A stretch of DNA of 64,000 nucleotides from Paraburkholderia unamae (GTDB lineage: Bacteria; Pseudomonadota; Gammaproteobacteria; Burkholderiales; Burkholderiaceae): assembly GCF_003268775.1 (NCBI RefSeq), contig NZ_QLSU01000002.1:372001-436000 (forward strand). The letters are read 5' to 3'. A program made the translations under genes and the position numbers. The notes under the pieces are model-generated. The model did not search any database and was not told the origin of the DNA. It saw only the letters and a program-made list of their open reading frames with translations. Shown here piece after piece: positions 1 to 10,539 of this stretch. How positions within the stretch are numbered: position 1 is the first letter of the stretch; every line of letters begins with the position of its first letter.

Positions 1-891
1 CGCGAGGCTCGCGCCAAAGGCCGTCATCTTGGCGATCACGCCGATCTCGGTGCGCGAGTAGCCGATGTCGAGAAAGAACGACGTCGAAAGCGTGGTCGCC
101 ATCGTGTCGCCGAGCTTGTAGAGGAAGATGAACGCGAGCACGAACAGGGCGGCGGCGAGGCCGTCGCGGTGCACGAATTCGGCGAACGGCTGCACGATCG
201 CCTCGCGCAGGTTCTTCGGCGGTGCGCCATGCACTTCGGGCTCGCTCACCACGAGCGACATGATCATGCCGGGAATCATGAACACCGCCGTCACGACGAA
301 CACGGTGCTCCACGGCAGATGGTCGGAGAGGATCAGCGCGAGCGAGCCGGGCACGAGCGCCGCGATCTTGTACGCATTGACGTGCACGGCGTTGCCGAGG
401 CCCTGCTGCGTGTCGGTGAGGAGTTCGCGCCGGTAGGCGTCGATGGCGATGTCCTGGCTTGCGCCGAAAAACGCCACGAGCGCGGTGAGCGCGGCCACGG
501 TCCAGATCGAATCCTTCGGCGAAACGTAGCCGAGCGTGCCGATGGCGAGCGCCACCAGGATTTGCGTGACGAGCATCCAGCCGCGCCGCCGCCCGGGCTT
601 CCAGCCCGGCAGGCGCGGCACGTAGCGGTCCATGAGCGGTGCCCAGACGAACTTCCACGTATAGGGAAACTGGATCAGCGCGAAGAGGCCGATTTCCTTG
701 AGATTGACGCCCTCGGAGCGCAGCCACGCCTGCACGAGATAGACGAGCGTAAAGAGCGGCAGCCCCGAGGTGAAGCCAAGGAACACGCAGATCAGCATGT
801 GCGTATTCAGGTACGCACGCCAGCCGGGGTGGGATTCGTGAGCGGCGAGGTGATCGTTGCGGGCAGGTGCCTCGTGGGGCGGATTCGGCAT
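1..891 (-). CDS. AmpG-like MFS permease (5' part; runs off the left edge)
   Basis: This gives the N-terminal 297 codons of a leftward membrane transporter; the rest lies outside the window. The protein starts MPNPPHEAPARN and soon shows MFS segments, including LICVFLGFTSGLPLFTLVYL around residue 35 and FGASQDIAIDAYRRELL around residue 145. The DIAIDAYR motif and the SGLPLF start are typical of AmpG-family permeases, which import anhydro-muropeptides for cell-wall recycling. The ATG at 891 has no clear Shine-Dalgarno sequence. An in-frame GTG at 954, just after the metW stop, would add 21 residues and is a real alternative start. It lies downstream of metX-metW in the same direction and may be co-transcribed. 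The family is fairly sure; the muropeptide substrate is inferred. Confidence 0.8.
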   Translation of the reverse strand, partial: MPNPPHEAPARNDHLAAHESHPGWRAYLNTHMLICVFLGFTSGLPLFTLVYLVQAWLRSEGVNLKEIGLFALIQFPYTWKFVWAPLMDRYVPRLPGWKPGRRRGWMLVTQILVALAIGTLGYVSPKDSIWTVAALTALVAFFGASQDIAIDAYRRELLTDTQQGLGNAVHVNAYKIAALVPGSLALILSDHLPWSTVFVVTAVFMIPGMIMSLVVSEPEVHGAPPKNLREAIVQPFAEFVHRDGLAAALFVLAFIFLYKLGDTMATTLSTSFFLDIGYSRTEIGVIAKMTAFGASLA

Positions 892-972
892 GTCGTCGTT
901 AGCGGCGGCGGTGTTGGGCGCGGTTCCTTGCGAACCGGTCGGGCGAAAAAACACGCGACGCCGCGCACGGCG

Positions 973-1577
973 TCATTTTTTTCTCACGCGATAGACCGCA
1001 AGACTACCACGCCAGTTCACACCCCATCGAACGGTCTGACCCCCGTGCAGCACGGCGCGGTCGAGAATTTCGATGCCGACCTCGGGCGCGAGCGCCTCGA
1101 AATCCTTCACCGTGAGCACACGCACGTTCGGCGTGTTGTGCCACTGGTAGGGCAGCGACTTCGACACCGGCATGCGCCCGCGCAGCACCGAAAGCCGGTG
1201 CGGCCAGTAGCCGAAGTTCGGAAACGAGACGATGCACTCCTTGCCCACGCGCGCCGTCTCGCGCAGGATCGCGGCGGTCTGGTGAATCGTCTGCAAGGTC
1301 TGCGAGAGGATCGCGAAGTCGAAGCTCGCGTCTTCGAAGAGGCGCAGGCCGTCTTCGAGATTCTGCTGGATCACGTTGATGCCGTTCTTCACCGACGCGA
1401 GCACGCCCGCGTCGTTGATCTCGATGCCGTAGCCCGTGCATTCCAGCTCCTCGGTCAGAAGCGAGAGCAGCGAGCCGTCGCCGCAGCCGAGGTCGAGCAC
1501 CTTGGCGCGCGGTTCGATCCAGCGCGCGATGGTGCGGAAGTCGGGACGGGCGGAAAGACTGTCGAAAGCGCTCTGGT

Positions 1578-1581
<4 letters not shown>
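973..1581 (-). CDS. metW: MetW, methionine biosynthesis methyltransferase-fold protein
   Basis: This is a 202-residue class I SAM-methyltransferase-fold protein. Motif [16 protein letters not shown], is at about residues 28-42. MetW is a known partner of MetX and is needed for efficient homoserine acyltransferase activity in proteobacteria that use this pair. The start ATG overlaps the metX stop (ATGA at 1578-1581), so the two are translationally coupled on one leftward mRNA. That mRNA should inherit the SAM-responsive control proposed upstream of metX. The length is normal for the family. Confidence 0.95.
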
Positions 1582-2723
<1,142 letters not shown>

Positions 2724-2728
2724 TCGTT

Positions 2729-2754
2729 CCGCCTTGATTTTTCGGGCGGCTAAA
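2729..2754 (-). promoter_or_regulatory. metX: Candidate translational switch in front of metX
   Basis: In mRNA sense, TTTAGCCGCC (2754-2745) can pair in two ways. It is the perfect 9-base complement of GCGGCTAAA at 2814-2806, the 3' part of the proposed SAM-II aptamer. Its CCGCC (2749-2745) can also pair with the metX Shine-Dalgarno GGCGG (2733-2729). With SAM bound the aptamer strand is occupied and the Shine-Dalgarno would be masked. Without SAM the aptamer strand would capture the anti-SD and free the ribosome site. Both pairings are visible; the mechanism is inferred. Confidence 0.5.
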
Positions 2755-2801
2755 CGGTGTCGGCTGGCGCGGAGTGCGAAAGGATTGGCGCGGCTGACGA
2801 C

Positions 2802-2896
2802 CTCTTTAGCCGCATTTATATCGAACTCCCGACGGGTTGCCAAAGCAGTCCGGGGAGTTCACGCGCCCGCAATCGAGTCAGCAAATCGGCGCGTGG
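2802..2896 (-). promoter_or_regulatory. SAM-II-like riboswitch aptamer with inserted hairpin (metX leader)
   Basis: In mRNA sense the leader has P1 ACGCGCC (2867-2861 complement strand; plus-strand arms 2888-2894 and 2861-2867). Its loop begins GATTTG and ends ATTGCGG. Immediately after comes an inserted 8-bp stem (arms 2853-2860 and 2823-2830), and then AAATGCGGCTAAAGAGG (2818-2802). The SAM-II class has a short P1, a loop with GATTT and TTGC, and a 3' AAATGNNGCTAAA signature, and it typically controls metX, metA and metC. The insertion between P1 and the 3' signature is unlike the minimal SAM-II RNA. Recognition is by eye; a covariance-model search would decide. Confidence 0.65.
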
Positions 2897-2916
2897 GTAT
2901 TGCAAAAGGAATGCAG

Positions 2917-2922
2917 AGTATA
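2917..2922 (-). promoter_or_regulatory. Candidate -10 element of metX
   Basis: TATACT reads on the minus strand, about 20 bases upstream of the first riboswitch stem, so transcription would start near 2910 and include the whole leader. No good -35 hexamer is seen at the expected spacing. Confidence 0.4.
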
Positions 2923-3034
2923 TCGGAAAACGTGCAAAGCGATGCGGCGCGCGGGAAAAGCGCTGCGGGCGGCGCGGCGGCGTCGCCCGTCTGTCTTGCA
3001 TGCGCCCGCGCACCGCGCGAGGCCGCGAAGCCTA

Positions 3035-3616
3035 TCACTTGACCGGATGTTCGTTGCGCCAGCGCCGCAACTGGAAGGCCGCGATGATCATCAAGACGCC
3101 ATAAAGCACCGCATAGGCGGCGATCACCCAGATCAGCGAGAGCGCGCCCGCGCCCGGGAACATCGCGAAGAAGAAGCCCACCGTGGCCGAGAGCAGCCCC
3201 GAAATCCCCACGGCCCACGGATGCGCGATGGCATGCCGGTACTGGATCGCGTAGACGATCTCGAAGATGCCCGTGAAGAACGCCCACACGCCGATGATCA
3301 TCACGAGGACGATGGCCGTCTCGCCCGGCCAGAAGAACGCCACGAGTCCGGCGATCACGCCGATCAGACCGATGATCACGTAGGTCCAGCGTCGCGTGCC
3401 GCCGCCGCGCGCGCCGTAGATCAGCGCGAACGCGCCGTCGACGATGGCGTACGCGCCCCAGATGATGGCGAGCGTGAGCACCGTGAGGCCGGGCATCATC
3501 ACGGCGAGGATGGCGAACAGAATGGCGGCGACGCCGCGCGCGATGAGCCAGCCCCAATGGGCGGAGAGGCTCGCGAGAATGGGAGGCAGGCCGATGGGAG
3601 GAACGGGACGGTTCAT
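3035..3616 (-). CDS. HdeD/DUF308 family membrane protein
   Basis: This 193-residue protein is almost entirely hydrophobic, with about six membrane segments in three repeated pairs (for example WLIARGVAAILFAILAVMMP and YVIIGLIGVIAGLVAFFWPG). That architecture is the HdeD/DUF308 family; the E. coli member helps acid resistance at high cell density. The molecular activity is unknown. A ribosome site AAAGGAGAACC precedes the ATG. A second protein with the same membrane domain, fused to another domain, lies at 40164-41597. It probably has its own promoter, since a structured gap separates it from slmA. Confidence 0.8.
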   Translation of the reverse strand: MNRPVPPIGLPPILASLSAHWGWLIARGVAAILFAILAVMMPGLTVLTLAIIWGAYAIVDGAFALIYGARGGGTRRWTYVIIGLIGVIAGLVAFFWPGETAIVLVMIIGVWAFFTGIFEIVYAIQYRHAIAHPWAVGISGLLSATVGFFFAMFPGAGALSLIWVIAAYAVLYGVLMIIAAFQLRRWRNEHPVK

Positions 3617-3734
3617 GCGACGGTTCTCCTTTGTCGAACCGGAGCCGGGGTTTCAGCCCTTGCTCCGGCGCCATGCAGGACGATGTCGTAGCGACGCCGG
3701 CTCGCCGCCCGCAGAAGAACGCCGCGCGGCCGCG

Positions 3735-4421
3735 CTACTGGAGGATGATGCGGATCTGCTCGTCGGCGTGCTCGCCCGGCGAGCGCGTGAAGCCGCTTTG
3801 CGCATAACGATGCCAGCAGCCAATCACGTAGCGCACGACCAGATTCGCACGGACCGTTGGATCGTACCCCTTGGGCGCGGCCTTCGCGTCGACGCGGTTC
3901 GACCCTGAAAGCGCTTTGCGCTCGGCTTCCTGAGCGAGATCAACGCGCAGGCATTGGCGCAGCGACGCCTCGACGCGATCGAGCATCTGGTTCACGCGCT
4001 CGGCGAGCCGCTCATGCTCGCCCACAAGGGCTTCGCAGGTCAAAACGCGGGTCATGCCCGCGTTGCGCGCGGAAAAGTTGACGAGCATCAGCGCGATGGC
4101 GCGCGCCTGGAGGACGCCGCTCGGCTCTTTCTCGACGATCTGGTTGATGAGCCCGAACAGCGTCTGCTCGATGAAGTCGATCAGGCCCTCGTACATCTGG
4201 GCCTTGCTCGCGAAATGACGGTAGAGCGCCGCCTCGGAAACGCCCAGGCGGGCGGCCAGCGCGGCGGTGGTGATTTTCTCGCCGCGCGGCGCCTCGAGCA
4301 TGGAGGCGAGCGTCTGGAGAATGTGGATACGGCGTTCGCCCGGCTTCGGGCGGGGGGCGCGGCGGGCCGCGCCCGGCGATTCTGCTGCTTCGACTGCTTC
4401 ACGCGTTTGTGTCGGCTGCAT
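3735..4421 (-). CDS. slmA: TetR-family nucleoid occlusion factor SlmA
   Basis: This 228-residue protein has an N-terminal TetR helix-turn-helix (ILQTLASMLEAPRGEKITTA through SEAALYRHFASKAQMYEGLI, about residues 33-80). The stretch SEAALYRHF plus LIDFIEQTLF closely resembles E. coli SlmA. SlmA binds chromosomal sites and blocks FtsZ ring assembly over the nucleoid. The first 28 residues are a basic, low-complexity tail absent from the enterobacterial protein. It is the last gene of a leftward group argB-HAD-slmA, a common Burkholderiaceae order. Nucleoid occlusion itself is inferred from family likeness. Confidence 0.82.
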   Translation of the reverse strand: MQPTQTREAVEAAESPGAARRAPRPKPGERRIHILQTLASMLEAPRGEKITTAALAARLGVSEAALYRHFASKAQMYEGLIDFIEQTLFGLINQIVEKEPSGVLQARAIALMLVNFSARNAGMTRVLTCEALVGEHERLAERVNQMLDRVEASLRQCLRVDLAQEAERKALSGSNRVDAKAAPKGYDPTVRANLVVRYVIGCWHRYAQSGFTRSPGEHADEQIRIILQ

Positions 4422-4481
4422 GGATATCGTCCCTGGCTTAGGCCCTGAGAGGCTCCCCCGTTGCGACTTCGAGCGTCCCGA

Positions 4482-5207
4482 CTACAGGCCTGGTTTCAGG
4501 GATTTTAGCGAACGAATGCGACGATCGACATAGTGAGGCCGCCCGGTGCCCGGCAAGTGCGCCGGCAAATGCCCGGTGATCCACACGGTGCGGATGCCGA
4601 GGCGCCGGTAGCGCTTGAGGTGGCCGCGCGTGTCTTCGATGAGGATCGAGTCGGCGAGCGCCACGCCCGCCCGGCGCAGCGTGCCGCGCAGCATCGCGCG
4701 GTCGGGCTTGGCGCGCCAGTGGGTGCGCGAGCGCATGTTTTCGATCGCGATCACGCGCTCGAACAGCCGCTCGATGCCGAGCGCCGCGAGGACGGCGCGC
4801 GCGTAGGTCTCGGGCGCGTTCGTCAGCACGATCTTGCGGCCCGGCAGCGCGGCAAGCAGGCGGCCGAGCCCGCGCTCGGCGTGCAGCATGGCGTGCAGGT
4901 CGTCGAAGGTGTGCACGACCTTGAGGAAGTCGTGCGGATCGACCGGATGATGGCGCGCGAGGCCGAGCAGCGTCGCGCCGTAACGATGCGTGTAGCTCGT
5001 GCGCAGGTGATTGGCTTCGTCACGGCTCACGCCGAGCGCGTCGATGATGTACTGCGTCATGCCGGCGTTGATGGCCGGGAAGATCGCGCGCGACGCGTTG
5101 TGCAGCGTGTTGTCGAGGTCGAACAGCCAGACCGGCGTGCCCGGTGCGTGGGCGACGCGTCGCGGCCGGCGCCGGGCGTGCCTGGCGTGGGTGCTGGAGT
5201 CGGTCAT
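4482..5207 (-). CDS. HAD-family pyrimidine 5'-nucleotidase
   Basis: This 241-residue HAD hydrolase carries motif I WLFDLDNTLHNAS (nucleophile Asp30, acid/base Asp32). A TNAPETYA motif II is near residue 135 and DSILIEDTRGHLKRYR, the Mg-binding motif, is near 195. This subgroup is usually annotated as a pyrimidine 5'-nucleotidase that dephosphorylates UMP/CMP-type nucleotides. The first 24 residues are basic and His/Arg-rich and probably not part of the fold. It sits between argB and slmA, with small gaps on both sides. The exact substrate is not provable from sequence. Confidence 0.82.
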   Translation of the reverse strand: MTDSSTHARHARRRPRRVAHAPGTPVWLFDLDNTLHNASRAIFPAINAGMTQYIIDALGVSRDEANHLRTSYTHRYGATLLGLARHHPVDPHDFLKVVHTFDDLHAMLHAERGLGRLLAALPGRKIVLTNAPETYARAVLAALGIERLFERVIAIENMRSRTHWRAKPDRAMLRGTLRRAGVALADSILIEDTRGHLKRYRRLGIRTVWITGHLPAHLPGTGRPHYVDRRIRSLKSLKPGL

Positions 5208-5259
5208 CGGGGATGTGAGGCGCGGCGGCGGCGCACGGCCGCCGCCGGTGGGCGGCCGC

Positions 5260-6372
<1,113 letters not shown>

Positions 6373-6481
6373 CTACAACGAGGCCACAGCGGGGCCGCAA
6401 CCAGGGCCGAAACCGGGCCGCGGCCGGGATGTGGCATCATTTCGCTGTCGCCGGTTCCCGGCTTCGAGAGGAGTGCGCGCC

Positions 6482-6718
6482 ATGACCGCCTCCGCCATGC
6501 CCGGCACCGGCATGAAAAGCGCCCGTTGCCCGCGTTGCGGCAACAGCTTCGACTGCGGCCGCAACACCGAACCCTTCGACTGCTGGTGCAAGTCGCTGCC
6601 TGCCTTGCCCGCGAACGCGCTCGACCCGCGCGGGCGATGCCTGTGCCCCGAATGCCTCGCCGCGGCGGCGGCCCCGGCAGCCGGCGGGGCACCGACCGGC
6701 GGGGGACTCAAGCGCTGA
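6482..6718 (+). CDS. Cysteine-rich CWC family small protein
   Basis: This 78-residue protein starts MTASAMPGTGMKSARCPRCG. It contains CPRCG, then FDCWCKSLP, then CLCPEC, a layout of paired cysteines typical of the CWC family (a small predicted zinc ribbon). Function is not established. The ATG at 6482 follows GAGAGGAG at good spacing. Its last 11 bases overlap the end of the convergent TPR gene. It is rightward and probably a single-gene unit. Confidence 0.75.
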   Translation: MTASAMPGTGMKSARCPRCGNSFDCGRNTEPFDCWCKSLPALPANALDPRGRCLCPECLAAAAAPAAGGAPTGGGLKR

Positions 6719-8372
6719 ATGGTGTGCCGGACCGCGCACCGGACTGTGTACCCAGCGCGAGCGCCGCGAGATCGGCGCTCACCTCGTCGAGCACCGGCTC
6801 CCACTGCCTGAACGCCTTCTGCCGATACAGCGTCGTATTGGGATACCACGGGCTGTCACGCCGCTCCAGTTGCCAGACCCAATGCGGATTCACGTCCAGC
6901 AGCGCCCACGTGCGCTTGCCTAGCGCGCCGGCAAGATGCGCGCTCGACGTGCACACCGAAATCACGAGATCGAGTGAGTCGATGAACGCTGCCGTGTCGT
7001 CGAAGGTCTGCCACTGGGCGGTGAAGTCGCTCACCTCGAAGCCCGCGGCGCGCGCGGCCGCCACGTCGGGCTCGGCGCCAGGCTGCAACGAGTAGAACGC
7101 CACGCCCTCGATGCCGCTGAAACGCTCGCGGTAGCGCTCGAGTTCGACGCGGCGAAACGGATTGCGCTTGTGCGTGAGGCTGCCGGTCCAGGCAAGCCCG
7201 ACCTTCAGGCGCTTCTCGCCCGCGAGGCGCTCGCGCCAGTGCGCGGCCGCTGCGAGATCGGGCTTCAGATAGCCCACCGGGCCCGGGATCGTCGCTTCAT
7301 CGGTGCCGAAGAGGAGCGGCAGGCTCAGGAGCGAGACTTCGCAGTCGTAGGGCGGCAAGGATTCGACCGGCCCGCCCGCGCAATAGAGATCGCACTGGGC
7401 GCCGAGACTGCGCACGAGCAGCTTGCCCATCTGCGGGAACGAATTCCAGACGAGCCGGCCGCCCTCGCGATGCACGCGCTCGGCGAGCATCGGCACGTAG
7501 CGGCAGAACTGGAGCAGGTCGCCCATGCCCTGTTCGCCCCACACCAGCAACGTGCGGCCCGCGAGCGGCTCGCCGCGCCATTCGGGTTTCGGGAACACCG
7601 GGCGGCCCGAGGCCAGCTCGCTCGCCCCTTGCCAGCGCAGCTCGTGTCCGGGCCAGCCTTCGGCATAGTTGCCGCGCAGCAGCTGGATCATCGACAGGTT
7701 CAGGCGTGCCGAAGCGTCGTTGGGCGCATACTGGCAGGCGCCGCGCGCGGCACGCTCGGCCTCGTCCCACTGTTGCGCTTCCTTGCATGCCATCGCGTAG
7801 TTGTTCAGGGCGAGCGGACTGTGCGGCACGAGCGCCAGCGCGCGGCGGCTTGCCGTGAGCGGGCGCGCCACGTCGGTATCGGTTGGGAACAGGTGAGCGA
7901 GGTTGATCCAGGCGTTCGCATTGCCGGGTTCGGCCGCGACGGTTTCGTTGAGTAGCGCGATGATTTGATCGTGATCAGATTTGATCTGGATCAAAGCTGA
8001 TGCGAGATTGTTGCGCAGATTTGGAAACGTTCGCGCGATGGCGAGCGCGCGGCGGTAAGGTTCCACCGCGTCGGCGTGCCGGTTTGCGAACTGAAGCGCA
8101 AGCCCGGCGGCGAACCAGGCGGCGGCCCGCTCCGGCGCGAGTCTTGCCATCACGGCGCACAGGCGCACGGCCTCGTTGGCCAGCGCCGGGTCCTGGGCGC
8201 GCGCCGCCGTGATCATGAGCGTGTCGTCGTCGACGTCGCGCAGCGTGGCGCGAGCCCTGGCCAGCAACGCTTGCGCCACTGAGGTTTCGTTTTGGCCGTC
8301 GCTGGCGGCATCGACGAAATCAAGAAAAAGATCGTGGACGGGCTTCAGCGAACCAGGAAGAGAGGTGTGCAT
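6708..8372 (-). CDS. TPR-repeat glycosyltransferase-like protein
   Basis: This 554-residue protein has tetratricopeptide repeats over about residues 70-230 (for example AWFAAGLALQFANRHADAVE and NAWINLAHLFPTDTD). The C-terminal half resembles SPINDLY/ADP-heptose-transferase-like glycosyltransferases, with LLVWGEQGMGDLLQFCRY near 275. Near the end are SVCTSSAHLAGALGKRTWAL and SPWYPNTTLYRQ, the signature of bacterial TPR glycosyltransferase-family proteins. The acceptor is unknown; a protein or surface glycan is possible. The reading frame stays open far upstream, opposite regB, but that extension is a shadow; ATG 8372 starts MHTSLPGSLKPVHDLF. The ribosome site there is weak, so the start is not certain. 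Confidence 0.75.
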   Translation of the reverse strand: MHTSLPGSLKPVHDLFLDFVDAASDGQNETSVAQALLARARATLRDVDDDTLMITAARAQDPALANEAVRLCAVMARLAPERAAAWFAAGLALQFANRHADAVEPYRRALAIARTFPNLRNNLASALIQIKSDHDQIIALLNETVAAEPGNANAWINLAHLFPTDTDVARPLTASRRALALVPHSPLALNNYAMACKEAQQWDEAERAARGACQYAPNDASARLNLSMIQLLRGNYAEGWPGHELRWQGASELASGRPVFPKPEWRGEPLAGRTLLVWGEQGMGDLLQFCRYVPMLAERVHREGGRLVWNSFPQMGKLLVRSLGAQCDLYCAGGPVESLPPYDCEVSLLSLPLLFGTDEATIPGPVGYLKPDLAAAAHWRERLAGEKRLKVGLAWTGSLTHKRNPFRRVELERYRERFSGIEGVAFYSLQPGAEPDVAAARAAGFEVSDFTAQWQTFDDTAAFIDSLDLVISVCTSSAHLAGALGKRTWALLDVNPHWVWQLERRDSPWYPNTTLYRQKAFRQWEPVLDEVSADLAALALGTQSGARSGTPFSA

Positions 8373-8489
8373 CTGTCTTGCTGTTTTGTCGGAGGGCGCC
8401 GTTATGAATGTAGTCGGCGGATGACCTAGATTGAAGCAGACCTTTTCAAGATGATGAATCAGACAACTCCTAACAGGTAAACTGACGCC

Positions 8490-9905
8490 ATGCATCGCAT
8501 AACCGTCAGTGCTCGTGTCAACCTCAGCCATCTGTTCTGGCTGCGCAGCCTCGCCATCATCGGCCAGCTCTGCACGATTGCGTTCGTGCAACTCTTCATC
8601 GGCGTGCAATTGCAGCTGCCTGCCATGCTGTTCGTGATCGCCATGGAAGTGGCGTTCAACGGCGTCACCTGGCTGCGCGTCACGCAGGATCGTCCCGAGT
8701 CCGATCTCGAACTGTTCGGCCAGCTCTGGGTCGATCTCGGCGCGCTTTCCGCACTGCTCTTTCTGTCGGGCGGCACGACCAATCCGTTCGTCTCGCTCTA
8801 CCTGCCGTCGCTCGCCATCGCGGCCGCCGTGCTGCCGTGGTATCTCACCGCGTGGCTCGCGACCTTCGCCGTGGCCTGTTACGTACTGCTTGGCTTCGAC
8901 AACGTCCCGCTCAACCTCGACAATCCCGCCAACCTGTTCGATTACTATCGCGCGGGCATGTGGGTGAACTTCATGGTGAGCGTGTGCCTGATCGTGTGGT
9001 TCGTCGCGCGCATGTCGCGCGCGCTGCGCCAGCGCGACACCGCGCTCGGCGACGCGCAGCAGCGCCTCCTGCGCGACGAGCGCGCCGTCGCGCTCGGCGT
9101 GCAGGCCGCCACCGTCGCGCACGAGATCGGCACGCCGCTCTCGACCATCGCCATGCTCACGGAGGAACTGCGCGACGTGGCGCACACGGACAAGGGGCTC
9201 GCGCCTTACTCGGCCGACCTCGAACTGCTCGACAAGCAGATCTCGCTGTGCACCTCGGCGCTCGCCCGGCTGAGGAGCCGCGCGTCCGCCACGGGCAGCC
9301 CCCAGGTCGTGAGCGAATGGCTCGGGCCGTTCGTCGAGCAGTGGCGCCTGCGTCATCCGCATGTGAAGTTCGAACTCCTCGACAACGGCCCGAGCGACCT
9401 GAGCCTCGACGACACCGTGGCGGTCGGCCAGATTCTCACCATCCTGCTCGACAACGCGGCGCGCGCGAGCCGGGATTTCGTGACCTTGCGGGCCTCGTCC
9501 ACTGCGCGCGCCGGTTACATCGATTTCGAAGTCTGCGACGCCGGGCCCGGCATTCCGGCATCGCTGCGCACCTCGCTCGGCGCCGCGCCGGTGGACAGCA
9601 CCCAGGGCGGCCACGGCGTCGGGCTGTATCTGGCGTTTTCGTCGGCGGCCCGGCTCGGCGGCTCGATCGTGCTCGACGACGTCACGCCGCCCGGCAGCCA
9701 GTCGGGCGAGGCGGGCGGCGGTGCAACGGCCGGGCACGCCGGCGGCGCTCGCGCGCGCAAGCCGCGCGGCACCCGTGCGGTGTTGCGCTTGCCGGCGAAG
9801 CAGGTCAAGGCGGGCGAGGCGAATGCGGCGGCGCGCGAAGGCGCAGCGTCCACGGCCTCGAAGATTGGATCAGGCGAGGGGCCGGCCCGGCCCGACGCCG
9901 CCTAA
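8490..9905 (+). CDS. regB: Redox-sensing histidine kinase RegB/PrrB-type
   Basis: This 471-residue sensor has six hydrophobic segments in its first 175 residues, then a HisKA domain with AHEIGTPLSTI (phospho-acceptor His211), and a HATPase domain with a CDAGPGIP ATP-lid motif. GGTTNPF at 94-100 matches the GGXXNPF ubiquinone-binding heptad of RegB. Cys254 (ISLCTSALARL) lies where RegB has its redox-active cysteine. RegB responds to oxygen or quinone redox state and phosphorylates RegA. The C-terminal tail after residue 400 is Gly/Ala-rich and poorly conserved. regA starts 18 bases downstream, so the two form an operon. Confidence 0.9.
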   Translation: MHRITVSARVNLSHLFWLRSLAIIGQLCTIAFVQLFIGVQLQLPAMLFVIAMEVAFNGVTWLRVTQDRPESDLELFGQLWVDLGALSALLFLSGGTTNPFVSLYLPSLAIAAAVLPWYLTAWLATFAVACYVLLGFDNVPLNLDNPANLFDYYRAGMWVNFMVSVCLIVWFVARMSRALRQRDTALGDAQQRLLRDERAVALGVQAATVAHEIGTPLSTIAMLTEELRDVAHTDKGLAPYSADLELLDKQISLCTSALARLRSRASATGSPQVVSEWLGPFVEQWRLRHPHVKFELLDNGPSDLSLDDTVAVGQILTILLDNAARASRDFVTLRASSTARAGYIDFEVCDAGPGIPASLRTSLGAAPVDSTQGGHGVGLYLAFSSAARLGGSIVLDDVTPPGSQSGEAGGGATAGHAGGARARKPRGTRAVLRLPAKQVKAGEANAAAREGAASTASKIGSGEGPARPDAA

Positions 9906-9923
9906 CAACACGGAGAAATAGGC

Positions 9924-10466
9924 ATGAGCGATATGAGTTTTCTGGTCATCGACGACGACGAAGTGTTCTCCGACATTCTCGCGCGCGGTCTCACGCGGCG
10001 CGGTTTCGAGGTGAAGCAGGCACACAACGCGGAAGAGGCGATTCGCTTCGCCAACCAGCAGAAGTTCGCGCAGATCACCGTGGACCTGCATCTCGGCAAC
10101 GATTCGGGCTTGTCGCTCATCGCGCCGCTGCGCGAGTTGCAGCCCGACGCACGCATGCTCGTGCTGACCGGCTACGCCAGCATCGCAACGGCCGTGCAGG
10201 CCGTGAAAGACGGCGCGGACAACTATCTGGCCAAGCCCGCGAACGTCGAGATGATTCTCTCTGCACTGCAAAGCGACGCGAGCGCGATGCAAGCCGAGGA
10301 GGCCATCGAGCACCCGGCGCCGCTGTCGGTCGCGCGCCTCGAATGGGAGCACATCCAGCGCGTGCTGGCCGAGCACAACGGCAATATTTCGGCCACGGCG
10401 CGCGCGCTCAACATGCACCGGCGCACGCTACAGCGCAAGCTCGCGAAGCGCCCCGTGCGCCAGTGA
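9924..10466 (+). CDS. regA: Redox response regulator RegA/PrrA-type
   Basis: This 180-residue regulator has a receiver domain with acidic pair Asp11/Asp12, phospho-acceptor Asp54 (ITVDLHLG), and Lys104 (YLAKPAN). A Fis-type helix-turn-helix follows (ISATARALNMHRRTLQRKLAK, about 155-175). The RRTLQRKLAKRP ending is highly characteristic of RegA/PrrA/ActR. The phosphorylated protein is known to control respiratory and other redox-linked genes in proteobacteria; targets here cannot be read from this window. Its operon ends at a strong terminator at 10479-10506. Confidence 0.92.
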   Translation: MSDMSFLVIDDDEVFSDILARGLTRRGFEVKQAHNAEEAIRFANQQKFAQITVDLHLGNDSGLSLIAPLRELQPDARMLVLTGYASIATAVQAVKDGADNYLAKPANVEMILSALQSDASAMQAEEAIEHPAPLSVARLEWEHIQRVLAEHNGNISATARALNMHRRTLQRKLAKRPVRQ

Positions 10467-10478
10467 AGCGCACCAACG

Positions 10479-10506
10479 AAAAAGGGACCCCGCGGGGTCC
10501 CTTTTT
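10479..10506 (+). terminator. Rho-independent terminator, works in both directions
   Basis: A perfect 13-base inverted repeat, AAAAAGGGACCCC / GGGGTCCCTTTTT, separated by GC. It ends the regBA transcript and, read leftward, also that of hslVU. Confidence 0.9.
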
Positions 10507-10507
10507 C

Positions 10508-10526
10508 ATGGCCAATGGCCAATGGC
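10508..10526. repeat. 7-bp tandem repeat (GGCCAAT)
   Basis: Two full copies of GGCCAAT at 10510-10516 and 10517-10523 and a partial third, between the regBA/hslVU terminator and the hslU stop codon. Confidence 0.7.
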
Positions 10527-10539
10527 TGATACGGCGCGC

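Noticed and set aside
2724..2843. N-terminal extension of metX by 40 codons
   Set aside because: Covers the structured leader; the family start and a ribosome site are at 2723.
3639..3668. Hairpin CCGGAGC/GCTCCGG before the HdeD gene, considered as slmA terminator
   Set aside because: No U-run on either strand; significance unclear.
6708..9737. 1009-codon reading of the TPR gene extending opposite regB
   Set aside because: The first 455 codons are antisense to regB and Arg-rich; the protein-like part begins at 8372.
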